64,000 nt of DNA from Prorocentrum cordatum (GCA_963575745.1 CAUYUJ010020253.1:22501-86500); one strand, 5' to 3'; counted from the stretch's first letter, positions 30,504-43,460 are shown. A program made the numbers and translations. The notes: generated from the sequence alone by a model not told the origin.

Positions 30504-30516
30504 GGCTCCGCTACCA
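30504..30516 (-). promoter_or_regulatory. primer binding site (initiator-Met-tRNA-like)
   Basis: On the plus strand 'ggctccgctacca' ends in CCA one base inside the 5' LTR, so the minus-strand element reads TGGTAGCGGAGCC. The plus sequence resembles the 3' end of eukaryotic initiator tRNA-Met (CUCUGCUACCA) with one difference over its last 11 bases. Such a site primes minus-strand DNA synthesis in copia elements. Confidence 0.7.
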
Positions 30517-30517
30517 C

Positions 30518-30830
30518 TGTTCCCCCGCCGATGGCGTCAAGAGATGAGATGGTGTTCTCTCTTACCCTCGGTGTACCTCAGTCCCAAGGCTGCTGTCGTC
30601 TAGGCGACTGCCCTGGCAGCCCACAGTACAAAACAGGAAAAGGTGTAGGTAGTGGGAGGAACGGGAATGGGATCTGGAATAAGTGTGGGCTCGGGAGCCC
30701 TGGAAGCCTAGTGAGTGAAGTGGGTCTTGAGCCAAAGCGGTGGCGGAAACGGCAGAGACCCAGGATACTTCACTCTCAAGTCCAGGTGGGCCTAGGCAGA
30801 TATATGAGGTAATCGGCCTTCATTTCTACA
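30518..30830 (-). repeat. 5' LTR
   Basis: Plus-strand ends TGTT...TACA. It pairs with the 3' LTR at 20798-21107. The coding-strand 'TTTGGCTCAAG' occurs at 30726-30736. Many differences from the 3' LTR are CG-to-TG or CG-to-CA changes in this copy. Confidence 0.9.
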
Positions 30831-31430
30831 CTATAGGGTCCCCGAATCCGCACCTCCCCAGGACTCATGTAATTCAGCCTTGCACTCCGAAAAAAATGTG
30901 CGAATGAGAATGTGGGATTGGCAAGACTTCTTCCGCACAACCACCCTCCCACTGGCGGAGCGATCAAATCCACCTGGCATGGAGGAAGACGGAGGAGGAA
31001 GAGGAGAACGAAACGGGGCGATTGCGATCCAAACCGCAGGCTCCTGAGTAACAGCAAAGCGGTACCTGCTGCATGAAGACATGGAAGGATCTTAGCATTG
31101 CCACAGTGGGCAATCATCTGCGACCTCGCTGCAAGAGGGGCGGGCACGAGGAGAAGGACAACGACGAGGGCGACAGGCAGGGAGGGGAGAGCGAGGCAGG
31201 GACGGCCAGGCAGCCCACAGCAAAGGGCCCATGATCTGTGGGGCGCGCCCCCCGCTTGCCCCCCAGAGGGCGCCTGCACCCCCTCAGGGCCGATCATGCG
31301 GAAGAGCAAGGCGTTCTTCCTGCCCTCGCCGGCCATAAAGGAGAGACAGTTCCAGAGGGCGCCGGGAGGAGCGAGAGGAGAAAAAGGAACAGGAATCCAT
31401 CGACCATTCGGAGTGTGTGAGACGCTTTTC
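30831..31430. other. no gene seen
   Basis: This flank of the copia element has no recognisable domain. It begins 'ctatagggtccccgaatcc', which resembles 'ccatggggtccctgaatcc' in the other flank (20745-20764). The plus ORF that starts at 31098 is open mainly because it runs through the CGT and GGCCCT repeats further on. Confidence 0.5.
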
Positions 31431-31433
31431 CGT

Positions 31434-31471
<38 letters not shown>

Positions 31472-31590
31472 GTCGGCGTCGTCGTCGTCGGCGTCGGCGG
31501 CGTCGGCGGCGGCGTCGGCGTCCGCGCCGGCGTCGGCGTCGGCGTCGGCGTTGGCGTCGGCGTCGTCGACGGCGTCGTCGTCGTCGTTCC
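31431..31590. repeat. (CGT/CGG)n trinucleotide microsatellite
   Basis: About 160 bp of CGT drifting into CGGCGT/CGGCGG triplets. It produces poly-Ser/Ala, poly-Arg and poly-Thr/Pro frames. Confidence 0.95.
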
Positions 31591-31865
31591 GCTCACCCCC
31601 TTTCCCTGGCTCTCCTCCTCAAGCAAATCCAGCCACATGGAAATCAAGCAGCGTCGTGTTTGATTCGGAAGGAAGCCCCTCCCCTTTGATCCCTTCCCTG
31701 CCGGGACGGGGGGGGAGCCAGCTGGTCCTGGTGGTCCCGAGGGTGGTCCCAGGTGGGGGGGGATCCCGGGGGTCGTGCCCCCCCCCCTGGGCGGCCTCCC
31801 CTGTGGAGAAGGGGGACGAGGGGGTGGTCTCCCTGTCGGCAGGGAAGCTCAGGGCCCCTCCCCCC

Positions 31866-32035
31866 GCCTCGGCTCCGGCCCTGGCCCTGGCCCCGGCCCA
31901 GGCCCTGGCCCTGGCCCTGGTCCCGGCCCCGGTCCGGGTAGGGGCCCTGGCCACGGCCCCTGGCCTCTCAGCTCCAGCCCCAGCAGCCGGCCCCCCGGCC
32001 CCAGCCCCGGCCCCACCCCTGGCGCCCGCACCGGC
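31866..32035. repeat. (GGCCCT/GGCCCC)n hexamer minisatellite
   Basis: Imperfect hexamers run from 31866 to about 32035, encoding Ala-Leu/Pro repeats on the plus strand. Confidence 0.9.
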
Positions 32036-33790
32036 CGCAAGGCCTTTCCAATATATGGCTAGGCTTTATCAAGAATTCCTTGTCACCTCTGCTCGGGCGT
32101 CGGACCTCAAACGCGCGTTACGGGATCGTCTACGCTGGGCGGGCTTTGTAAAGCTATCACGCGTACCAATACTACAGACAGGGGTGACTCCACGATTCGA
32201 GGCATCTCTCTCGTACTGCGCACTTGCTAGTGGCACGTGTGGTCACCGCGCCTCGGCGGCGCGGCGAATAGCCGAGAGCCGGGAAGCCTTCGCATGTGAC
32301 ATCCGCCGCCAGGACATGGCTTTGCCAGATCTGCTCCAAGGGATGATGCCAGTGTTCGAAGGATGCCAAGGGTGACCACTTCGAGGGGGGCCAGTGATGC
32401 GCGCATGGCGTCTGCGCAGGAACGTGAACACTGCAGCAAATGCAGAATGAACGCTCAGTAAACGCACAGTGAACCTAAACTGAATGCTCAGTCCACGCAC
32501 TACAAACTTTCTAGTGAATGACAAATTACGTACATTCGACATGCATTTCAAACTGTGATTGATGTTCAATGTGCGTTCACAACACACGTCCACTATGCAT
32601 TAACCGTGCGTTTACTGCAGCACTGCGCGCATGGCGCACCGACGCCCTTGACGCTAATTGCTCACCTGCCGCACTTGGTGCACTCGACACACCTGCAGAC
32701 CGATTATGTGAATCGGCGATAACCGGGGTTATCCGAGGGGGGGAGTGAGGAGGGGCTCGGCCGATACCTAAACCTTCGCGCTGTGGGCAGCCCTGCATAC
32801 GCCCGCGCCCCCCCACCCCGGACCTGCACAACTGGCAAGGTTAGGTTATCCTGGGGGGGGGGAGGGGGGCAAGCCCGATAACCCGGGTTATCGCCGGACC
32901 CTAAAAAAACACTCGAGGCACGCCCAGAGCACTGGCGCATCTCGCGGACCCGCGCCCCCCTTCTCTTCGCGCCTTCTCGATAGCAGCACCTCCTGTCGAC
33001 GGCTTTCGAACACTTCGTGCAAGCACAATACTTGATATTAGCTGTCATGGAGGTGTAAGGCAACTGTGCTCGCATGCGTTCGTGCGCGCATGCATTCCGG
33101 AAAAGAGAGCTGGCAACTTCGCGTCCCAACGGACTGTGGGAGCACGAACTGAACATCCTCTCCAAGAGGACCAGCCTTTTCCATGCCAGCCCCCGCCTCT
33201 GCGGGCCTCCTCGGAGCCGCCCCTCCCTGGTAACGGCCTTGCAGTGAGGGACTGAGCACTCGGCGCGAAGCCGTGCCCGCAGCGGTCGAAGCCGTGCCCG
33301 CGCCCGCCGCCACAATGCAGGCTGGCGCTGGAGTCGCTCAGGAGGACAGCGACGAACGTAGCTGCAGCGCCCGCTGCGCCCGCAGCGGTGGCAACGTAGC
33401 CGCAGCAGCTGAGCAGAGGGCGGCGGCCGCCTTGCGGTGGGCCGTGTCTACGGCCAGGGCAGTGGACGCCTCGGACGCGGCAGCGGCCGCCCGCGGCACC
33501 AGCCGCGACGCGCGGAGGGCTCGGCGGCAGTGCCTGGAGCCATCGGGCGGCAGGTCAAGCGCAGACCTCATGCAGCGGAGGCCGTCAAGCTCGAGGTGGT
33601 GGACGTTGTGCGGGAGATGGCGCACGAGGATGATGTTCCAGCATCGGCGGCGGGCCAGGGTAATAGTGGGGCAGGACGGAAGGAGGAAGATGGGACAAGA
33701 AAAGACAGCGCCTCATGAACCGTCGAGAGGACGGACGGCCTCATGGCCAGAAGAGCCTCGGCGGCAGAGCTGAGTGCTGAAAACTACTTG
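32036..33790. other. no gene seen; small hairpins and short repeats
   Basis: No recognisable coding region. Two near-identical palindromes, 'gataaccggggttatc' (32718-32733) and 'gataacccgggttatc' (32877-32892), occur 160 bp apart. At 32440-32600 short AACGC/CAGTGAA-type units recur. From 33250 to 33780 a GC-rich Ala/Arg frame is open on the plus strand but has no family features. Confidence 0.5.
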
Positions 33791-33794
33791 TGCC

Positions 33795-33975
33795 GGAGGA
33801 AGGCGAGGAGGAGCGGCGGGGGAGAAGGAAGAGGAGGAAGAGGAGGACGAGCAGGAGCAGGAGAAAGACGAAGAGGAGGAGCAGGAGGAGGAAGAGGAGG
33901 AGGAGGACGACGAGCAGGAGGAAGACGACGAGGAGGAGCAGGAGGAGGAAAAGGAGGAGGAGGAAAAGGAGGAAC
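33795..33975. repeat. (GGA)n purine microsatellite
   Basis: Purine-rich GGA/GAC triplets on the plus strand. It is followed after about 70 bp by the complementary TCC run at 34045-34095, so the two can pair as a hairpin. Confidence 0.95.
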
Positions 33976-34044
33976 CATTGGAGCACACAACATTGGGCAC
34001 ACGAGGCCCCAGTGGTGTTTCTTCTGCTGCTGCTAATGCTACCT

Positions 34045-34113
34045 TCTCCTCCTCCTCCTCCTCCTCCTCCTCCTCCTCCTCCTCCTCCTCCTCGTCATCG
34101 TCATCATCACCAT

Positions 34114-34144
<31 letters not shown>

Positions 34145-34970
34145 AGCAGAATCACCATCACCCCACCACCAGCACCGCCACCACCACCATCATCAGCATA
34201 ATCAGCATCATCATCATCATCATCACCACCATCATCATCATCAGCATCATCATCACCATCATCATCATCAACAACAACATCAACATCATCAGCATCAGCA
34301 TCATCATCATCATCATCATCATAATCATCATCATCATCGTCATCATCATCATCAGCAGCAGCATCATCAGCATCATCATGAGCATCAGCATCATCCACAT
34401 CCTCCTTAGTTAGCATCCTCCTCATAAGCATAAGCATCATCAGCAGCATCAGTATCATCATCATCAGCATCATCATCATCAACATACGCATCAGCATCAT
34501 CATCATCATCATCAACAGCATCATCATCAGAAACACCGTCATTAAACAATCTCATCGTCTTCATCATCACCAGCAACACCATCATCATCACCATCGTCAG
34601 CAGCAGCATCAGCATCATCATCACCAGCATCATCGTCATCGGCGGCAGCAGCAGCAGTATCATCATCAGCATCATCAGCATCATCATCGTCGGCATCGTC
34701 AGCATCACCATCATCATCAGCATTATGATCATCCTCATGATCATCAGCAGGTCGTCAGCATGAGCATCATCATCATCATCATCATCATCGTCATCGTCAT
34801 CATCAGCATCATCAGAGGCATCGGCATCAGCATCACCGTCCGTATCACCGACACCATCAATCCCAACATCATCATCGGCGTTAGCAGCATCATCACCAAC
34901 ACAATCAGCATCGTCATCATCATCATCAGCATCAGCACCATCATCATCATCATCATTATCATCATCATCG

Positions 34971-35011
<41 letters not shown>

Positions 35012-35481
35012 GCCATCACCATGATGATGATCATCATCATCATTACCAACACCATCATCACCATCATCATCATCATCTTCAGCATCCTCATCCTCATCCT
35101 CATCATAATCTTTGCCCTCATACTCATGACCACCATCATCATCAGCAGCAGCATCGTCATCATCGTCAGCATGAGCATCAATATAATCAGAATCCTCCTC
35201 ATCATCATCACCAGCATCATCATCCTCGCCCTCATCCTCCTCCTCATCAGCATAATCATCATCGTCATCGGCAGCAGCAGCAGTATCATCATCAGCATCA
35301 TCAGCATCATCATCGGCATCATCATCCTCATGCTCATCCTCATCCTCATCCTCGTTGTCACCACCATCATCATCATCATCATCGTCATCATCATCAGCAT
35401 GATGATGATCATCATCAGCATCATCAGCATCAGCATCAGCATCAGCATCAGCATCAGCATCAGCATCAGCATCAGCATCAG

Positions 35482-35550
<69 letters not shown>

Positions 35551-35605
35551 TATCGTCGTCGTCGTCGCCGTCGTCGTCGTAGTCCTCGTCCTCGTCCTCG
35601 TTCTC
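34045..35605. repeat. 1.5-kb (TCC)-(ATC/CAT)-(TCG) compound microsatellite
   Basis: TCC triplets at 34045-34095, then about 1.45 kb of CAT/ATC with frequent CAG/GTC variants, ending in about 55 bp of TCG at 35551-35605. Poly-Ile, poly-Met, poly-Asp and poly-His ORFs over it are artefacts. Confidence 0.97.
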
Positions 35606-35608
35606 CCC

Positions 35609-35950
35609 CTATTCGTTCCCCTCCCCCTTACCCGTTGCCGCGATCCTCTGCTCCAAGAAGCGAGCATGGTAGACGGGCAAGAAGGTGCTTTGCAGCTCCG
35701 CCAACAACGCGGCGGGGATCGGCTTCACACGCTTCCGGTCATTACCGTGTATGCGCGCGTTCAGCAGCACAATGCCCATCTGGTCCTGCAGCGGCGAAGC
35801 TCCCCAAGGCAACCCCTCGCCACGAAAACAGAACGATCACGTCGGGCGATGCCGCTCCCCCATTCGGGCTCCTAGGAGCCGTCACGGATCGATCTGGCCC
35901 ACAACAAGAAAACAAAACATAAACAAAAACAAAAACAGCAAACAATCAAA
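35609..35950 (-). other. short unassigned ORF (35609-35812) and unique sequence
   Basis: A 67-codon minus frame, 'MGIVLLNARIHGNDRKRVKP' and 'LQSTFLPVYHARFLEQRIAA', has balanced amino-acid use unlike the repeats around it, so it could be a relic exon. I recognise no family. A CAAAA-rich tract follows at 35915-35955. Confidence 0.25.
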
Positions 35951-35989
35951 ATAAAACAATTAGCCTGGCGAAGGACCCACCTGGCGTCG

Positions 35990-37740
<1,751 letters not shown>

Positions 37741-37796
37741 TACTCCTCCCACTGAGGAGGGTGAGGAGGAGGGGGAGTTCTGCGATGAGGAAGGCT

Positions 37797-38396
37797 TCAT
37801 CATGATGATGGTGATGACGATGGTTATACTGCTGTTCACGATGACGATGACGATGGCGATAATGGTGATGGACGATGACGATGGCGATAACGGTGATTAT
37901 GATGATGATGCTGATGATGATGACGATGATGATGATGACGATGACGATGATGACAACGATGGCGACGACGACGAGGATGATGATGCAGATGCTGGTGATG
38001 ATGACGATGCTGCTGCTGATGCTGACGTTGCTGGTGCTGTTGATGATGATGACGACGATGATGATGATCATGACGTCCACGATGATGCGGACGATGATGA
38101 TGCCAAGGACGGTAATGGTGATGATGATGATGACGATGCTGATGATGATGATGATGCTGATGACGATGGTGGCGACGACGACGATGATGATGACGATGAC
38201 GCTGGCGATGATGATGATGCTGATGATGATGAGGATGATGATGATGGTTATGATGATGCCAATGATGCTGACGATGAGGATGATGATGTTGATGATGTTG
38301 ATACTGATGATGATGACGACGATGCTGATGATGACGACGACGACGGGGTGACGACGATGCTGCTGATGATGCTGATGATGACGACGATGATGCTGG

Positions 38397-38444
<48 letters not shown>

Positions 38445-38515
38445 CGATGATGATGCCGAGGATGAGGAGGACGAGGAGGAGCAGGACGACGAGGAGGAGG
38501 AGGAGGAGGAGGACT
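37797..38515. repeat. (GAT/GAC)n microsatellite
   Basis: About 720 bp of GAT/GAC/GCT triplets, ending in GAGGAG. It is the reverse complement type of the CAT/ATC array at 34.1-35.5 kb and splits the R77 array. Confidence 0.97.
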
Positions 38516-38640
38516 CGCTTGAACGAGGAGGGTCGCGGACAGCATTACTCTTTACCAGGTTTCGTAGGCCTCCCCCCTTCCAGCGGGGCCCCGCCAGAGC
38601 GAAGAGGGTATCAACAACCCGTACTATTTACAAGGCTTCG

Positions 38641-39160
38641 TTTCCTGAGCACCTGTCCTCCCTCCTCCTTTCTTTCGTCTGCCCTTTCGTGCGTACTTAC
38701 TCGTTCGATGAGCTTCTCCTTCGTGTTGATGTTGTCGTACCCCATGGGTCCCACGAAACTGTTAATTTTTTTATGTGGGGAACTGCATTTGCATAATTTT
38801 ACCATTGATTGGACTGCAATCGATTCCGCTGGGTTTGCACTTGATTGGCTTGCAACCGATTGGATTGCAACCGCTGGGGGGGCGCACAGGGCAGCGACGA
38901 GGAGGCGGCGACGGGACGGTGACGGCAACGAGCAAGGAACCGCCAGACCGACCCTCAGGCCAAGACGACGGGCGGCGACGACGCAGCAAGGGGGGGCGAC
39001 GGCAAGGACGGAAAAACCAGACCGCCCCTCAAGCCCAGACGACGACGGGCGGCGACAGGGCGGCAACGGCGAGGAGGAGAGAGCCGCCAGACCGCCCCTC
39101 AGACGACCCAGCTAATACTAGGAAAGAAGAGAGAAGGCCCCCTAAGTGCAAGCACTGTTT
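38641..39160. other. short tandem repeats, no gene
   Basis: At 38803-38880 there are about four units like 'gattgg-ttgcaaccg'. At 38880-39110 there are about three 73-bp units with 'ccagaccgcccctcaggc' and 'gacgacgggcggcgac' (landmarks near 38940, 39013 and 39086). The long Asp- and Arg-rich frames are repeat products. Confidence 0.75.
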
Positions 39161-39164
39161 TTCA

Positions 39165-39505
39165 TCCGGTGCCAGTGCTGGCGCCGGCGCCGGTGCCGGT
39201 GCCGGTGCCGGTGCCAGGGCTGGTGCCGGTGCGGTTGCGGGTGCGGGTGCCAGTGCCGGTGCTGGCGCCGGCGACGGCGCTGGTGCCCGTGCCGGTGCCG
39301 GTGCCAATGCCGGTGCCGGTGCCGGTGCCCGCCGGTGCCGGTGCCGGTGCCGGTGCCGGTGCCGGTGCCGGTGCCGGTGCCGGTGCCGGTGCCGGTGCCG
39401 GTGCCGGTGCCGGTGCCAGTGCCGGTGCCGGTGCCGGTGCCGGTGCCGGTGCCGGTGCCGGTGCCGGTGCCGGTGCTGGTGCCGGTGCCGGTGCCGGTGC
39501 CGGTG
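39165..39505. repeat. (GGTGCC)n array, right
   Basis: About 340 bp of GGTGCC with GCGGGT and GGCGCC variants in the first third; same strand as the left array. Confidence 0.97.
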
Positions 39506-39519
39506 GGCGAGAATCGTTC

Positions 39520-40045
39520 TATAGTGCACGAACCGTGTGAGACGTGGGCCTCATTTGGTGCTCCCTATGACACCACGAAGCGTGTGAGGGGTGTACCGAA
39601 AGGAGGGTGGAACCGCAAGTGGGCGCTGTCACTGGGCCTGCGGTGGAGCTCCCTATTATGCATGGGGCCACGAAACGTTTGAGGGTGTGCCGAAATGGAG
39701 GGTGGAACCGTATACCGGCGCTGCCACTGGGGCCTGAGGTGGAGTTCCCTGTGGGGGCACGAAACGTGTGAGGGGTGTACCGAAATGGAGGGTGGAACTG
39801 CATGTGGGCGGTGGCTTCAGGACTAGGGGGAGCTCCCTATGGGGTAACAAAACGTGTGAGGGGTGGACCGGAATGGAGGGTGGAACCGCACGCGGGCGCT
39901 GCCACTGGGGCCTTCTGTGGAGCTCCCTACGGGGCCACGAGCCGTGTGAGGCGCGAACCGAAATGGGAATGGAACCGCATGCGGGCGCTTCGGTGCAGCT
40001 CCCGATGGGACCACGAAACGTGTGAGGGGTGTGCCGGAAAAGCGA
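39520..40045 (+). repeat. R90 satellite array, right part
   Basis: About six units of about 90 bp in the same orientation as 35990-36463, with 'cacgaaacgtgtgaggggtg' followed by 'taccgaaatggagggtggaa' and 'gcgggcgctgccactggggc'. Confidence 0.92.
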
Positions 40046-40227
40046 CATGCGGAGGGTAAAGACACGGATAGGCTGGGAGGACGCGGAGGGAGGAGAGGAG
40101 GGTGAGGAGGAGGAGGAGGAGGAGAAGGAGGCGGAGGAGGAGGACACGTGGGGGCTGTCGCTTCAAAACGAGGACCCAACACCACAGGACGGTTAGGAAA
40201 AATGACGACGACGACGACGAACAGCAA

Positions 40228-40530
40228 TCATGTTAAGACTGTTTGCTCTCATCTGCTCGCGTGTCACTCAACATGTATATCCCAAACCCTCGACACCCGC
40301 CCTATCCGTTACCGATCGTACCCCCTTGGGGGCATCTCTTCCTTACCTGCCACGTGTAGTTGGCGCAGCCCCTGAAACAGGGGGAGGGGGGAGGAGGGAC
40401 GACAATGGGGAGGGAAAAGGATGGAGCACTAGAGAAATTGGCTGGAGGGGACGAAGGAGCAGGAGAACCATCGGCTGATCTAGACGAGCGGGTCGGGCGG
40501 ATGGATCCTAACGGGCGACAACAAAAACTG
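40228..40530 (+). repeat. duplicated flank of the CCGAAG minisatellite, copy 1
   Basis: 'ctcatctgctcgcgtg', 'caacatgtatatccc' and 'ccctcgacacc' correspond to 'ctcatctgcgcgcgtg', 'aaacatgtatatcccg' and 'ccctcgatacc' at 42321-42372. Both copies then continue through a GGGAGGA-rich stretch to a gcgggtcgggcgg motif. Confidence 0.7.
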
Positions 40531-40544
40531 AAGGGCGCCGCTGG

Positions 40545-41870
40545 GGCCGGGGACCCGAAATCTAAGACCCAAGACCTGAAAACCGAGACCAGAAGCCTGG
40601 GACCCGAAACCCAAAACCCGGGACCCGCGGGACCCGAAGACCGAAACCCGAGCCCAGGGAATCGGGGCCCAGGACACGGGACCCGAGACCCCAAGCCGAA
40701 GCCGAAGCCCAAGCCCCAGACCTGGACCCGGGACCCGGAAACCGAGACCTGGGACCCGATCAGACGAAACCCGAGGCCTGGCACCCACGAGACCCGAAGC
40801 CGAAGCCCAGGACCGGGGACCCGAGACCCGAAGCCGAAGCCCGAGACCCGGGACCCGAAGCCGAAGCCGAAGCCCAGGACCCAAGACCCAGCACCAGGAT
40901 CCTAGATTCGAAGCCGAGACCCGAGACCTGAGTCCCGAGACCTGAAGCCGAAACCCGAAGCCGAAGCCCTAGACCTGAGACCCGAAGCCGAAGCCGGAAC
41001 CCAAGACCTGGGACACGAGACCCGAAGCCGAAGCCCTAAACCTGGGACTTGGGACCTGGAACCCCAAACCCGAGACCCGAGACACGAACCCTAGACCCAA
41101 GATCCAGGGTCCAAGCCCAGGACCAGGGACCCGAAACCTGAAGCCCGAGACCCAGAACCTGGGACCCGAAGCTGAGGCCGGGACCCGAGACCCAAAACCG
41201 ACACCGAAGCCCGAAACCTGGGAACCCGACACCCAGAACCCGAGACCCGAAGCCGAAGCCCGAGACCCGAGACCCTGGACCTGGACCCGGGGCCGAAGCC
41301 CGGGACCCAGGACCAGGGACCCGAGACCCGAAGCCGGAAATCCGGAACCCGGGACCCGAAGCTGAAGCCCAACACTCGAGACCCAAAGCCGACACCGAAG
41401 CCCGAAACCGGGGACCCGAAGCTGGAGACCCGAAACACTGGACTCGAGACCTGAGGCCGACGCCTGGCACCCGGGACCCGAGACCCGACACCCGAGACCC
41501 AAAGCCGAAGCCCGAGACCCGAGACCCGGGACCCGAGACCCTAGACCCGAGACCCAGGAGCCGAGACCCGAAGCCGAAGCCAGGGACCCGGGACCCGAGA
41601 CGACCCAGGACCCGAAGCCGAAGCCTGGGACCCGGGACCTAGGACCCAGGACTTGAAGACGAAGCACGAGACCCGAGACGCGGGACCTGGAACCAAGGAC
41701 CCGAGACCCAAGCCCCAGACCCGAGACCCGAAGCCGACACCTGGGACCCGAGACCCGGGACCCAGGACCCGAGACCCGAGACCCGAAATTGAAATTCGGG
41801 ACCCGACACCCGGGACCTGGGGTCGGCCGAGACCCGAAACCGCAGCCCAGGACCCGAGACCCGAGACGCA
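40545..41870. repeat. GACCCGAAGCCGAAGCC-type minisatellite
   Basis: About 1.3 kb of short degenerate units built from 'gacccgag', 'gacccgggacc' and 'gaagccgaagcc'. Minus-strand Ser/Gly/Leu/Arg ORFs across it are repeat products. Confidence 0.95.
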
Positions 41871-41925
41871 GGCGGACCCAAACGGCCGTGTCGAGCGGGC
41901 GGGTCGCTGAAGCATCAGTTCTGAA

Positions 41926-42835
41926 GGAATCGCGAGGGAGTCTCGAGCGACAGCGCGATTCCGATGCAAATCGCGAAAAGTCCCAAGCGAGAGCATCCTT
42001 CCTGAGTGTCGAGTGCATGGCGTCCCAATGAATTGGGAGAAAGTCCCACGCGAAAGCGCGATTCTTTGCAAATTGGGAGGAAATCCCGCACGAGGGCGCG
42101 ACTCTGAATAAACTGTCAAACAAAATCCGGCGGGAGCAGCTGTTGTTGTAAACCAGGCGCCAGAAGGGGGCAGTCCGAGCCTAAAGAGTTCTCTTTGCAA
42201 ATCAGCCGGGTGCCAGCCCCGAGAAGGGAATTTGAGTTGAAAACACCATGGGCACCGGAGGGGGGTCAACGTTAAGTTTTCCTTGGGAATGAGGTATCAA
42301 TCAGCTCGAGACTGATCGCTCTCATCTGCGCGCGTGCCTTCAAACATGTATATCCCGAGCCCTCGATACCACGTAGCCCCTAAAAGAGGAAGGGTGAGAA
42401 AGGACCAAGGACACAGCGAGGAGGAAAGGAATGGCGGAGGGAGGAAGGGAAGGGACAAGGAAGAGGGAGGAGGATGCAGGACGAGAGAGACTAGCAAGGA
42501 GCGGGGAAGAGAGAGCAGCAGGAAAACAAAACAAAAAATACCCAGGCGGGCGGGTCGGGCGGGCGGAGCGGGCGAACCCTAACGATCGGGCCGGGCGGGC
42601 GGCGCATGAAAGCGGCAGCGAATGGCGACTGCGGACCCCAGCGGGCGGGTCGAGCGGGAGGACCCCGACGGGCGGGCAGGGCGGGCGGGCCACTAAATCC
42701 CCGAATAAATCACCCAAAAAATCTTAATCGAGAACGCGATACAAGCTGCGAGGAAGTCCCTAGCGAGAGCGCCATTCATTGGAAATCTGCCAGGAATTGC
42801 CGAGCGAGATTGCAATGGCGCTCGTGCGCCTGGGG
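41926..42835. repeat. degenerate repeats, about 40 bp, and second flank copy
   Basis: Units such as 'ttgggagaaagtcccacgcg' and 'aagcgcgattctttgcaaa' recur at 41928-42105 and 42746-42830 (landmark 'agtccc--gcgagagcgc'). Between them, 42300-42600 is the second copy of the flank seen at 40228-40530. No gene is visible. Confidence 0.65.
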
Positions 42836-43460
42836 TGACCACCTCTTTTGTTCCAGCATTTTGCCTGGCTATTGGATATCCCTGCGTTGTGTTCCGATGC
42901 AGTCTCGGTTACCTCTGAAGGTAAATCCCGCGAGGGAAGCTCAGGGGGTTCCGCCGAAGCCATGGCAAGGAAGGAGTGCCCCGTTAAGCGGATAAGGGAG
43001 ATATGCGCGGTAGGGAAGAGGCCGGCCGGCCGACGACACGATGACGATGGGGGAACGACCCCGCGCGCGCGCAAGCCAACTCGCTCCTTGTTCCTTTCTT
43101 CTCGAATCTGAATGGCCGCAGGCAGACAGTCAGTACTACAGCAATGGTGGTAAGGCCAACAGGATGGTGGTGCGGAAAGGAGTGCAGTAACTTTCCCCGC
43201 GGCGGGGTGAGTAGGGCTGCGCCGACCACACCCACTCGGCCGGCACATATGCACAGCCACGGGAGCCAACTCCCAAAAAGCATGTTACGGCTCAGCCGTG
43301 GTTGCCGAGGAGCGCTAAGCCGAAACAACCCGACGTACCCCACCAGAGCTATATCCAAAGCCAGCTCATTCCATCAAGATGTTCCACACCCGTTGCACCC
43401 ACATCACGTTGGCGAAGCCAAGCAACGCGGCACTGATGCCGACGAAGTCGCACCAGTCCG
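42836..43460 (-). other. hydrophobic minus-strand relics, no family
   Basis: A short minus frame reads 'VGISAALLGFANVMWVQRVW' and, in the next frame, 'MDIALVGYVGLFRLSAPRQP'. Both are hydrophobic and sit just downstream of the long minus-strand coding block. They could be the C-terminal membrane tail of that polyprotein. No recognisable motif. Confidence 0.25.

Larger units (their letters stand above)
20798..30830 (-). mobile_element. Ty1/copia-type LTR retrotransposon with methyltransferase-like domain
   Basis: A 10-kb element on the minus strand. The 5' LTR is at 30830-30518, then a primer binding site (30516-30504), gag, zinc knuckle, protease, a long linker, a methyltransferase-like domain, integrase, RT, RNase H and the 3' LTR (21107-20798). 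The order protease-integrase-RT-RNase H defines the copia group. The LTRs are about 85% identical by eye, so the copy is old, and the ORF is broken many times. No clear 5-bp target duplication is visible at the ends. Confidence 0.85.

Noticed and set aside
20745-30850. Target-site duplication for the copia element
   Set aside because: The bases immediately outside the LTRs (gctag and ctata) do not match. A ggtccctgaatcc/ggtccccgaatcc similarity exists further out but not at the junctions, so I do not call it a duplication.
31098-32375. 425-codon plus ORF
   Set aside because: The middle is CGT and GGCCCT repeats; the ends have no conserved motif, so I do not call it a gene.
34039-35875. Long poly-Ile, poly-Met, poly-Asp and poly-His ORFs
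   Set aside because: They are translations of the CAT/ATC microsatellite and open on both strands; no protein-like composition outside the repeat.
40302-42269. Ser/Gly/Leu/Arg-rich minus ORFs over 40.3-42.3 kb
   Set aside because: They are translations of the GACCCGAAGCC minisatellite.
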